In this document: piece after piece, positions 42,388 to 49,561 of the stretch
Position numbering within the stretch: the first letter of the stretch is position 1
How the letters are laid out: the number at the start of each line of letters is the position of its first letter
NCBI GenBank assembly: GCA_000466585.1
Contig: KE993508.1
Span: 332,811 to 396,810, forward strand
Length of the DNA stretch: 64,000 bases
Reading direction: 5' to 3'
Source of the DNA: Clostridiales bacterium oral taxon 876 str. F0540
GTDB taxonomy: Bacteria; Bacillota; Clostridia; Clostridiales; Clostridiaceae
The notes under the pieces: model-generated
What the model was told of the DNA's origin: nothing
The model's input: only the letters and a program-made list of their open reading frames with translations
Database searches by the model: none
Made by a program: the position numbers and the translations under genes

Positions 42388-43767
42388 TTAGAAACTTGAC
42401 CATTCAAGCATTCTGTATTCTTTAATGGCATTTGGAGCATATTCGTATTCTCTTTCTTTTTTCTTTGTATTTGAAAGCTTTTTAACTACTCCGTAAGTTT
42501 TCCTAAGTGAAAGTTCCTCGCCTTTCCCTGTTAAAACCCAAATTGTATTTTTGTGAATAGGGGTAATTCCTAATTCCTCTTCTCCTAGACCATCTGTAAA
42601 ATATATGAGCACATGATTTCTAAACCTGTTCTTAGCTAAATACTCAAAAACAGGAGTAAATTTTGTGTTTCCTCTGGTATTTACCTTTTTTCTTACTTGT
42701 TTTATATTATTTACCTTATAAGCCCTTCTAACATCGCTGTCACATTCAATAATTGTTATATCAGAAGGATAATTTCTAACTATAGAAAACACTTCACTCA
42801 TTATTTCTTCAATTTCTTTGTCAGTTACACTTCCGCTTATATCTATAGCAACAGCAATCTCAGCAATATGCTTTGACAGTTTCCCTCTCAAATCTAAACG
42901 TTCCGGCTGCCTTCTATCTCTTCTTGTTATTGTTTTTTTATAGCCTTCAGGAAGTGTTCCCAAAAGTTTTTTCAAATAATCTTTCCAGGTAATCTCTGAT
43001 CTTCTATTTAATTCTCTATAAAGCTGCTCTATGCTGTCAGGCAACTTTCCTTTTGATGCATTTTCAGCAAGTTTTTTAACCGCCTCTTTTATTGCTAGTT
43101 CGTCAAAATCTTCATTTAGATTCCAAAAATCATGAACAGTCTCTTCATCATGTTCTCTTTTGATATAACCTTCTTCAAAATCCAACTTATCGTTTTCACC
43201 ATTTTTATTTGTTTCCTTTTTAAGCTTATCTATAGCGTCCTGAATTTTATCTGCATACTGCTCCATTGTTAACTCATCTTTTAAGTCTACATTATAGGAA
43301 TCTCTAACGCTTTCTATATTGTTCATCCATAAAGGCAAATTAACTATATATTGATTTATGGAGATATCCATAGCTAAGCTTACAGCAAGGCTGCTGTATC
43401 TATGCCTAAGTGCTCTTTGTCTTATATGATGACCGCTCATTATGTGATAAATCTCATGCTTTATAAGAGCTTGCATTTCAAGCAGGGAACAGCTTAAAAA
43501 TACAGCAGGGTTAAAATACATCACAAAGCCCTCTTTTGTCATTCTTGTTCCCATAGCTGAGGGTAAATCAAGCTTTATCTCTCTTTTTAACTGAATTAGA
43601 AACCGAGCAAAAAAATTATCGCCGCCGTTCATCATAGAAAATGTACATAGTTCAATGAGCCTGTAAAATTTCTGTTTGAATTCCTCTGTTAGTTCATTCT
43701 CATAATTTACATTAGAAATATATACAAATAATTCGTCTTTTAGTTCTTGAAACTTGCTTGCTTCCAT
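42388..43767 (-). CDS. DUF2201-type metallopeptidase-like/vWA protein
   Basis: 459-residue protein with two parts. The N-terminal part resembles the putative metallopeptidase domain of DUF2201 proteins, with HEIYHIMSGHH (HExxH at 104-108). The C-terminal part is a von Willebrand factor A domain with an intact MIDAS: DISGS (309-313), Thr368 in TRGNTKF and Asp392 in YFTDGLGE. No signal peptide. It lies nine bases downstream of a MoxR-type AAA gene, and such AAA/vWA pairs usually work together as a chaperone-like or metal-insertion pair. Cleavage activity is inferred only from the motif. Confidence 0.84.
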   Translation of the reverse strand: MEASKFQELKDELFVYISNVNYENELTEEFKQKFYRLIELCTFSMMNGGDNFFARFLIQLKREIKLDLPSAMGTRMTKEGFVMYFNPAVFLSCSLLEMQALIKHEIYHIMSGHHIRQRALRHRYSSLAVSLAMDISINQYIVNLPLWMNNIESVRDSYNVDLKDELTMEQYADKIQDAIDKLKKETNKNGENDKLDFEEGYIKREHDEETVHDFWNLNEDFDELAIKEAVKKLAENASKGKLPDSIEQLYRELNRRSEITWKDYLKKLLGTLPEGYKKTITRRDRRQPERLDLRGKLSKHIAEIAVAIDISGSVTDKEIEEIMSEVFSIVRNYPSDITIIECDSDVRRAYKVNNIKQVRKKVNTRGNTKFTPVFEYLAKNRFRNHVLIYFTDGLGEEELGITPIHKNTIWVLTGKGEELSLRKTYGVVKKLSNTKKKEREYEYAPNAIKEYRMLEWSSF

Positions 43768-43775
43768 AAAACTTC

Positions 43776-44909
43776 CTAACCCTCTATCTCATTATAAATT
43801 TGAAAAAAGCCCTCTATAAAGGAATCCTCATCTAAGAAGTCCTTATAAATACTTTCTTCATATCCTTCCTTAATCTCTCTCATAATACCCAGCTTTAAAT
43901 CCTGAGGATAGTTTTGAATAAACTCTGAAAATAATCTTATCTTATCTTTTTTATCTTCACTATCTTTTATATAATGTAGTATATTTTTAGCTGCCATATA
44001 TAGTCTTGAATGACTTTCCTTCTTCACTCTGGCCTTCATCTCTTCACTGACTGAAGTTTCATTAAATACATCTTCAGGAGTAATTAACGGATTTTTACTA
44101 TTTTCGATAAAATTATAAAATTCCTGTGCAATGCTTACACCAACATTTCCTCTTATAATGTTTAGAAGTATCCTGGAAGGAAATCTATCCTTTTTATCAA
44201 GATATACCTTATAGGAATTTGACACCCTTTCCCAGCTCCTCGGAGTTGCTTTTACCATCTCATTTGAATAAGGCGTATGAATATATTCTGGAAAGGAGGA
44301 TATAAAATCAAGTATATCCCTATGTATATTTCCTTCCTCAATGCCCCAGGCTAGCCAAGATTTAACCTCAGCTTCAATCTCAATCCATACAAAGCGATCC
44401 TCCTGAGCAGGATCCATATCTACAACCTGATAATCACTCCCCGAGTATTGTTCGTACTTATTTGAAGGATTCATAGCAGCTGCCACAAATACATTTTCAG
44501 GCAGTCTATATCCATTTATTTCTCTATTTAAAATTATGTTCATAAGCTCCTGCTGGACAGTATGCTCACAACGGTTTATTTCGTCTATAAAAAGAAGTAT
44601 AGGTATTTTAGGCTTTTCACTTAAAGCTTTATCAATTTCCTGAAGCTTTGTATGAACAGCATACACCGTTCTTTTTCTTCTCTCCTCTTTTCCGTTTACA
44701 TATATGTTGTATTCTTCAACTGTAGGAAGCCCACCTATCTCCCCTTCCTTAAGCATATTTCCGTCTATAACTATATTATAATATTCCTTTTTGCTACACA
44801 GCTTTTTTATTAAGGCTGTTTTTCCTATGCCGCTCTCTCCGATTAAAAGCGGAACTGCTCCACTTTCTAACGCAAGTTCTGTTGTCATTAACGCATCTGT
44901 AAAATTCAT
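43776..44909 (-). CDS. MoxR/AAA_5-type ATPase
   Basis: AAA+ ATPase of 377 residues. Walker A is GESGIGKT (24-31), Walker B ILLFIDEINRC, sensor 1 AAMNPSN and the arginine finger in AQEDRFVWIEIE. The C-terminal lid is followed by a helical tail of about 100 residues. It resembles the MoxR/RavA and dynein-like AAA_5 group, which typically acts on a vWA-domain partner; the partner is the next gene. AAAGGA precedes the ATG. The gene upstream (107 bases away) encodes a repeat protein. Confidence 0.86.
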   Translation of the reverse strand: MNFTDALMTTELALESGAVPLLIGESGIGKTALIKKLCSKKEYYNIVIDGNMLKEGEIGGLPTVEEYNIYVNGKEERRKRTVYAVHTKLQEIDKALSEKPKIPILLFIDEINRCEHTVQQELMNIILNREINGYRLPENVFVAAAMNPSNKYEQYSGSDYQVVDMDPAQEDRFVWIEIEAEVKSWLAWGIEEGNIHRDILDFISSFPEYIHTPYSNEMVKATPRSWERVSNSYKVYLDKKDRFPSRILLNIIRGNVGVSIAQEFYNFIENSKNPLITPEDVFNETSVSEEMKARVKKESHSRLYMAAKNILHYIKDSEDKKDKIRLFSEFIQNYPQDLKLGIMREIKEGYEESIYKDFLDEDSFIEGFFQIYNEIEG

Positions 44910-44954
44910 AAATAAAATCCTTTCTTAAAAAACTATATATGTCTCCAGGTAAAC

Positions 44955-45014
44955 TGCTGCTCGAGATTTTCTTAAATCTGCATAACGCCGAAATTTCTAC
45001 CCACTCAAACAGCA
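44955..45014 (-). other. Intergenic hairpin between the repeat-protein and AAA genes
   Basis: On the minus strand TGCTGTTTGAG (45014-45004) pairs with CTCGAGCAGCA (44965-44955) through 11 bp including two G-U pairs, with a further small stem in the loop. No T-run follows, so it may be an mRNA processing or translation-tuning element rather than a terminator. Confidence 0.45.
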
Positions 45015-45016
45015 AT

Positions 45017-45802
45017 TTACTGATTGAAACTACTTAGCTTATAATCTACCAATATTTTTTTCGCTTCTCTGCTTCCATAATTATAAATAAACTTTACTTT
45101 ATTTATAGTAAGGGAATCACAGTTAATAAATTTAATAATATACTCTTTATCTAAAGCTTCATCCTTAAGCTTTTCTTTTAATATTTCCTGAACTTTATTT
45201 AAATCAATATCTTTAATATATTTTACAACATCTATATTATCATTAATAAAGATTAATTTAGTTTGTTCATCAATAGTTTTTATATATAAAACCGCTTCGG
45301 CATTTTTTAGTATTGCTGCTTTTTGTACAGTTAAACTTGGACCATTAATATATTTGATTGCAGCAAAATATTTTGAAACTGCAAGAAGCTGAATTTCTTC
45401 CGAAGGATTCTTAATATACTGTATAGAATCCCAATCCTTGTTTACAGCTATAGACTGAAGCTTTTCTGAAGGATTATCAATATATTGTATAGCCCATCCT
45501 TTTATGGCTACGGCTTTCTCAAGAACTGCTTCAGATGGATTTTTTATAAATTTGATTGCATTCCATGCTTTTTCTACAACATAAATGCACATCTCTTCTT
45601 CTGGTTCGTCTATATACTCGATTGCCCAAACATTTGATTTTAATGCCTCCCATTTTATATCGGAAGGTGGGTTATTAAAATATTTTATCATTATTCCATT
45701 TTTACTAACCGCCAGCTTAAGCATTTCTTCTGTTGGATTCTCTATCATCTTTATATAACTTGGATCTCTTTCAATTATTTGTAGGATTTTAGTGTTATCC
45801 AT
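45017..45802 (-). CDS. Protein of DUF4116-like 22-23 residue repeats
   Basis: 261 residues. From about residue 10 to 165 it consists of seven or so repeats of 22-23 residues of the form NPSEEIQLLAVSK..AIKYI (variants: NPSEAVLEKAVAIKGWAIQYI, NPSEKLQSIAVNKDWDSIQYI, GPSLTVQKAAILKNAEAVLYI). The pattern, predicted as helix pairs, resembles DUF4116 repeats. The last 90 residues are divergent. TTAAGGAG precedes the ATG. It is followed by the AAA and vWA genes on the same strand; a role as their substrate-recognition or scaffold partner is inference. Confidence 0.75.
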   Translation of the reverse strand: MDNTKILQIIERDPSYIKMIENPTEEMLKLAVSKNGIMIKYFNNPPSDIKWEALKSNVWAIEYIDEPEEEMCIYVVEKAWNAIKFIKNPSEAVLEKAVAIKGWAIQYIDNPSEKLQSIAVNKDWDSIQYIKNPSEEIQLLAVSKYFAAIKYINGPSLTVQKAAILKNAEAVLYIKTIDEQTKLIFINDNIDVVKYIKDIDLNKVQEILKEKLKDEALDKEYIIKFINCDSLTINKVKFIYNYGSREAKKILVDYKLSSFNQ

Positions 45803-45942
45803 ATAGTAATCTCCTTAAATATTTATATAACCAATAATCATTATTAATTATATTATAGTACACTTTTAGAAAAACGAAATATGTAAATCAAAATTCATTC
45901 AATTATTTTTAAACAATCAATATTATCTTTTAATGAAGCTGC

Positions 45943-45987
45943 TTGATAAAATTTTGTATACTAATGTAATAAACAATATAGTATACT
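45943..45987 (+). promoter_or_regulatory. Candidate promoter with an inverted repeat
   Basis: TTGATA (45943-45948) and TGTAAT (45965-45970) are 16 bases apart, and an inverted repeat GTATACTA...TAGTATAC (45956-45963 and 45979-45986) straddles the -10, as an operator would. Confidence 0.45.
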
Positions 45988-46025
45988 TGTATAGAAGTTA
46001 TTGATTTATAAGGAGTGTATATCTA

Positions 46026-46937
46026 ATGGAAAAGGTTAATGATCTAAAAATTCATGTGAATGATTACATAATCTATATGATTAATCAAGAAGATTTTAAA
46101 CTAAAAATAAAAAACCTTCTAATTGATGAGATAAAAAATATAATATTATTTAAAAGCGAAGACTTAATTCACGCAGATATTTATATAAATATAAAGTCTA
46201 GAATCAAAAAAAATATAGCTGAAATTATAAAAACAAAGAATTTCAAAGATGGAATATATAAATTTATAGATAATAACATAACGGTCTTAGAAAATTCTAA
46301 TCGAACTTTGGATACAATAATTCCTCCTGCTGCTTTAAATAGTCTTAAGGTTTACATCTATAATCATAAAGATGACATTATATCTTCTCTTAAGGATTTT
46401 TTAAATAGTGAAAGTATAGATAAAAAGATACGTTTAGAGTTAAACAATGTGTTAAATGGCATCAATCCTATGGTATCTAGATTCATAAATACTTCAAATA
46501 TTTATACAAAGCTTAAAGATTCTATTAATAGTTATCTTGAAAATCCATCAAATGTAATGGAAGTTATTAATATGATTAATTCTCAGATCGACACCTTGAC
46601 TAAAAAGAAAATTTCCGACTTTTCTTCAAGCTTTCCCACTGAGGGAAGAAAGGCATTAATAACTTCGATTACGGAAGGGGCTATTCAAAATATTTTTTCA
46701 AATAACTTTATTGATATGTCTATGAATCTTATCGATGACAAATTAATGTTTCAATTATCAAATTTAAAAAGAAATACTGATAAGCTAAATAATGACTTGA
46801 ACAATTTAGTTACAACATTTATGAGTAGTTACTATACATCTATAACAGCTAGTGACAGTTTTAAAGAAATAATATCCATTATTTCAAACAATTTAATTGA
46901 TGAGCTGCTAAGTAAACCACTGATTGAATTAATTTAA
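46026..46937 (+). CDS. Hypothetical all-helical protein
   Basis: 303 residues, no signal peptide, no membrane span, no cysteine. It is rich in Ile, Asn, Lys, Asp and Ser with repeated amphipathic helices, for example ILNNVLNGINP-like ELNNVLNGINPMVSRFI and FSNNFIDMSMNLIDDKL. The pattern is loosely like the soluble helical region of DUF445 proteins, but I cannot support that family. AAGGAGTG precedes the ATG. It stands alone between the AAA/vWA module and coat genes. Confidence 0.65.
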   Translation: MEKVNDLKIHVNDYIIYMINQEDFKLKIKNLLIDEIKNIILFKSEDLIHADIYINIKSRIKKNIAEIIKTKNFKDGIYKFIDNNITVLENSNRTLDTIIPPAALNSLKVYIYNHKDDIISSLKDFLNSESIDKKIRLELNNVLNGINPMVSRFINTSNIYTKLKDSINSYLENPSNVMEVINMINSQIDTLTKKKISDFSSSFPTEGRKALITSITEGAIQNIFSNNFIDMSMNLIDDKLMFQLSNLKRNTDKLNNDLNNLVTTFMSSYYTSITASDSFKEIISIISNNLIDELLSKPLIELI

Positions 46938-46950
46938 TATATTTCTGCAG

Positions 46951-46992
46951 CATAAAAGACTTTTGGATTATTATTTCTAAAAGTCTTTTATG
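46951..46992 (+). terminator. Terminator of the 46.0-46.9 kb gene
   Basis: CATAAAAGACTTTT and AAAAGTCTTTTATG form a perfect 14-bp stem with a 14-base loop; the trailing T-run is weak. Confidence 0.65.
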
Positions 46993-47006
46993 TTGCAAAG
47001 TTATAT

Positions 47007-47038
47007 AAATATATAAATATTTACATATTTATATATTT
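47007..47038 (-). repeat. A/T-only palindrome at the end of a coat gene
   Basis: AAATATATAAATAT and ATATTTATATATTT are perfect inverted 14-mers with a four-base loop, overlapping the coat gene stop. It may help termination. Confidence 0.45.
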
Positions 47039-47372
47039 ATTTGTTTTGCTGCTGGAGTATTTGGGAAGCCTCCTGCATATCCTGCTTAATCTGCTGACCA
47101 GGACTTGCAAAAGCATTATACCATCCCTTTTGCATTGCCATATCTGAGAGTGCAAAATGCTCGCTGATACTTGTATTTAGTTGATTGGTAAGTATTTGTC
47201 TCAACTGAGGATTGGCGGCTTCTGTTACTGCCTTACTGAGCATTGTTATGTCATTTTTTGAACTTGTAATCATATCTAAAGCTAATTCTTTATCAGGAAG
47301 AAAACTGTTTTTATTGTTATTATTGTTATTATTATTTTCATCTTCTGATAAGAAATTGTTTAACCATGACAT
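47037..47372 (-). CDS. CotF-like spore coat protein
   Basis: 111 residues. The N-terminus has a run of eight asparagines (expansion of AAT/AAC codons), then a conserved CotF-type helical domain: LALDMITSSKNDITMLSKAV and ISEHFALSDMAMQKGWYNAF. AAAGGAGG precedes the ATG at 47370-47372. Together with the next gene it is a pair of related coat proteins, as often found in clostridia. Confidence 0.82.
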   Translation of the reverse strand: MSWLNNFLSEDENNNNNNNNKNSFLPDKELALDMITSSKNDITMLSKAVTEAANPQLRQILTNQLNTSISEHFALSDMAMQKGWYNAFASPGQQIKQDMQEASQILQQQNK

Positions 47373-47454
47373 ATTTATTCCTCCTTTCAAAGCCAGTTAA
47401 CAATTCGTATTATCACGGACCACTTAATAATTAATCTATAAGTATATTTATACT

Positions 47455-47715
47455 CTATTGATTTTGAGAGTTATTTCCACCACTGCTTTGGTTATTATTT
47501 TGGTTATTAGTCTGCAAATTAACTTGTGTATTAACAAAATTTTGGAGTTCTTGTATTCTTGCCTTTTTATTATTTAAAGAATTTTGAATAATAGCCTTTA
47601 AATTTTCATCCTGTACCATAGAAACTGTTGCATTTAATTTCTTAGAAGCTAAAATATTTGAGTTTAAAAGTTCATGAAGCTCTAAAATTTCATGAGGAGC
47701 TATCTGACTATTCAT
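47455..47715 (-). CDS. CotF-like small spore coat protein
   Basis: 86 residues. It starts MNSQIAPHEILELHELLNSN, the usual beginning of this coat family, followed by a helical part with ENLKAIIQNSLNNKKARIQEL, and ends in an Asn/Gln/Ser/Gly-rich tail. TAAGGAGG lies before the ATG. Probably co-expressed with the neighbouring coat gene in the mother cell. Confidence 0.8.
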   Translation of the reverse strand: MNSQIAPHEILELHELLNSNILASKKLNATVSMVQDENLKAIIQNSLNNKKARIQELQNFVNTQVNLQTNNQNNNQSSGGNNSQNQ

Positions 47716-47737
47716 TTCTCAACCTCCTTATTCTTTA

Positions 47738-47774
47738 AAAAAAGAGCCGAAACCCGTAGGTTTCAGCTCTTTAC
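47738..47774. terminator. Terminator of the SASP gene
   Basis: AAAGAGCCGAAACC and GGTTTCAGCTCTTT flank CGTA and have T-runs on both sides. Confidence 0.85.
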
Positions 47775-47817
47775 TTATAATATGGAATTTAATCCTAACC
47801 TTCAAGTATATGTTGGA

Positions 47818-48012
47818 TTATAGATTTTTTTCGTAAGCTTCAACCATTCTCTTAACCATTTGTCCGCCTACTGATCCAGCTTCTCTTGAAGTTAAATCTC
47901 CATTATAGCCTTCTTTAAGATCAACGCCTACTTCTCTTGCTGCTTCCATCTTAAATCTATCTAAACCTGCCTTAGCTTGTGGTACTAAAACTCTGTTACT
48001 TCTGCTTGCCAT
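47818..48012 (-). CDS. Alpha/beta-type small acid-soluble spore protein
   Basis: 64 residues. DNA-binding protein that coats spore DNA and protects it from UV and heat. Conserved parts are LDRFKMEAAREVGVDL around the GPR protease site and DLTSREAGSVGGQMVKRMVEA in the second half. AGGAGGAATTAATT precedes the ATG. It is expressed in the forespore in relatives; monocistronic with its own terminator. Confidence 0.96.
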   Translation of the reverse strand: MASRSNRVLVPQAKAGLDRFKMEAAREVGVDLKEGYNGDLTSREAGSVGGQMVKRMVEAYEKNL

Positions 48013-48163
48013 AATTAATTCCTCCTTTTATTTTGAAATTTTTATTTGGTGTTGCTTTGTAATATAAGTTTGCGCTTTTTTGAGAATAATACACTATAAA
48101 AATATAGGCAAGCATAGTAAGTTTTAAGTATATTAGTTTCTTTCTACAATTTTGCTAATTTTT

Positions 48164-49432
48164 TTATTTTCTTTTAGCATCGCTGTCATAAAGCAATATA
48201 TCTGCACCTAAAGCCGCAAAGTCACGTACTATATTTTCATAGCCTCTTTCTATATGCTCAACTCCTGTTATATATGTTGTTCCTGCAGCAGTAAGTCCTG
48301 CAAGCATAAGACAAATTCCGGCTCTAACATCTGTTGCTTTTACCCAATCTCCAACAAGAAATTTTTTGCCTGGGATTATCGCCTTATTATCTTCAATTGC
48401 TATCTTAGCTCCTAACTTATTTAACTCTCTGCAGTGGTTAAACCTTCCCGGGTATACTTTATCCACTACTGTACTGACTCCATTAGCTTGAATTAGCATT
48501 GCCGTCAGCGGTTGCTGAAAATCAGTTGCAAACTCCGGATACATACCTGCCTCCACATTAATTCCCATAAGTCTGTCATTTACGTATCCATTTATACTAT
48601 CAAAATTTACATTTATTTTTAAATTAGCCTCTCTGAGCTTTTGTATACAGGATTCAAGATGCTCAGGAATTACATTCTTTATAGTTATATTCCCTCCTGT
48701 TGCTCCTGCTGCCATTAAAAAGGCTCCCGCAATAAGTCTATCCGGAATCACACTATGGATACAACTCTTTAGACTGTTAACGCCCTCTATGACGATAGTA
48801 TCCGTTCCGGCTCCTTTGATATTTGCTCCCATGCTGTTTAGAAGGTTAGCTAAATCAATAATTTCAGGATCTCTTGCTGCATTATATAGAGCAGTAGTTC
48901 CCTTTGCCCTTACAGCTGCGAGCATAACATTAACCGTTCCTCCGAAGGTCAACTTATCAAATCTTATTTCCGCCCCTCTAAGTTCCTCAGCCTCAACCAC
49001 ATAGTGGTTAGTATAAAAATTAAATTTCGCACCAAGTGCTTTTAAACCGCTTATGTGTTGATCTATTGGTCTATAACCAAAGTTATCTCCGCCAGGGTAT
49101 CCAATAGAAACTTTTTTGAACTTATAAAGTAGAGCACCTACAAAATAATAAGAAGCTCTAAAAGTAGAAGCTTTTTGTGGATCTATATTTGAATTTTTTA
49201 ATCTTGTTGGATCCAGTATAACATTGTCATCCTTAACTGCTATTCCCAGACCAATGTCTTTGCTAATTTCAAATACTCTTTTGATATCAAGGATATGTGG
49301 TATATTTTTAAGTATGATTGGTTCATCTGCTAAACAGCAGGCAGGTATAAGTGCCAAAGAGCTATTTTTTGAACCTGGAATTTTAACTGTACCTTTAAGT
49401 GGCTGTGAATATTTCACCTCTAGATATCTCAT
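48164..49432 (-). CDS. murA: UDP-N-acetylglucosamine 1-carboxyvinyltransferase (MurA) with Asp at the Cys115 position
   Basis: First committed enzyme of peptidoglycan synthesis, joining phosphoenolpyruvate to UDP-GlcNAc. 422 residues. Lys22 and Asn23 in GSKNSS match the E. coli active site. The loop normally reading GGC-IGARP is GGDNFGYRP, with Asp116 where the fosfomycin-target Cys115 should be and Arg121 equal to Arg120. Later motifs MYPEFATDFQQP and DVRAGICLMLAGL (catalytic Asp and substrate arginine) are intact. AGGAG lies before the ATG at 49430-49432. Cys-to-Asp MurA is known to be active and intrinsically fosfomycin resistant. Confidence 0.93.
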   Translation of the reverse strand: MRYLEVKYSQPLKGTVKIPGSKNSSLALIPACCLADEPIILKNIPHILDIKRVFEISKDIGLGIAVKDDNVILDPTRLKNSNIDPQKASTFRASYYFVGALLYKFKKVSIGYPGGDNFGYRPIDQHISGLKALGAKFNFYTNHYVVEAEELRGAEIRFDKLTFGGTVNVMLAAVRAKGTTALYNAARDPEIIDLANLLNSMGANIKGAGTDTIVIEGVNSLKSCIHSVIPDRLIAGAFLMAAGATGGNITIKNVIPEHLESCIQKLREANLKINVNFDSINGYVNDRLMGINVEAGMYPEFATDFQQPLTAMLIQANGVSTVVDKVYPGRFNHCRELNKLGAKIAIEDNKAIIPGKKFLVGDWVKATDVRAGICLMLAGLTAAGTTYITGVEHIERGYENIVRDFAALGADILLYDSDAKRK

Positions 49433-49517
49433 TGTTTTCTCCTGTTTCGTAGTGTTTATTATTATAATATGATAGGCATGCAATTTGGGACACAATATGT
49501 ATTTAAATCAAAAACGA

Positions 49518-49559
49518 CATAAAAAAGCTGTGAAATTCAATGAAGATCACAGCTTTTTG
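49518..49559 (-). terminator. Terminator of the UvrD-LexA fusion gene
   Basis: AAAAAGCTGTGA pairs with TCACAGCTTTTT, with T-runs on both sides, next to the stop codon at 49562. Confidence 0.85.
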
Positions 49560-49561
49560 CA

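Noticed and set aside
44794..45015. 73-residue frame overlapping the AAA gene start
   Set aside because: Overlaps the AAA gene out of frame and covers the intergenic hairpin; no ribosome site or recognisable sequence.
47281..47345. AAT/AAC trinucleotide repeat
   Set aside because: It is in frame within the CotF-like gene and encodes an asparagine run; a codon expansion, not a separate element.
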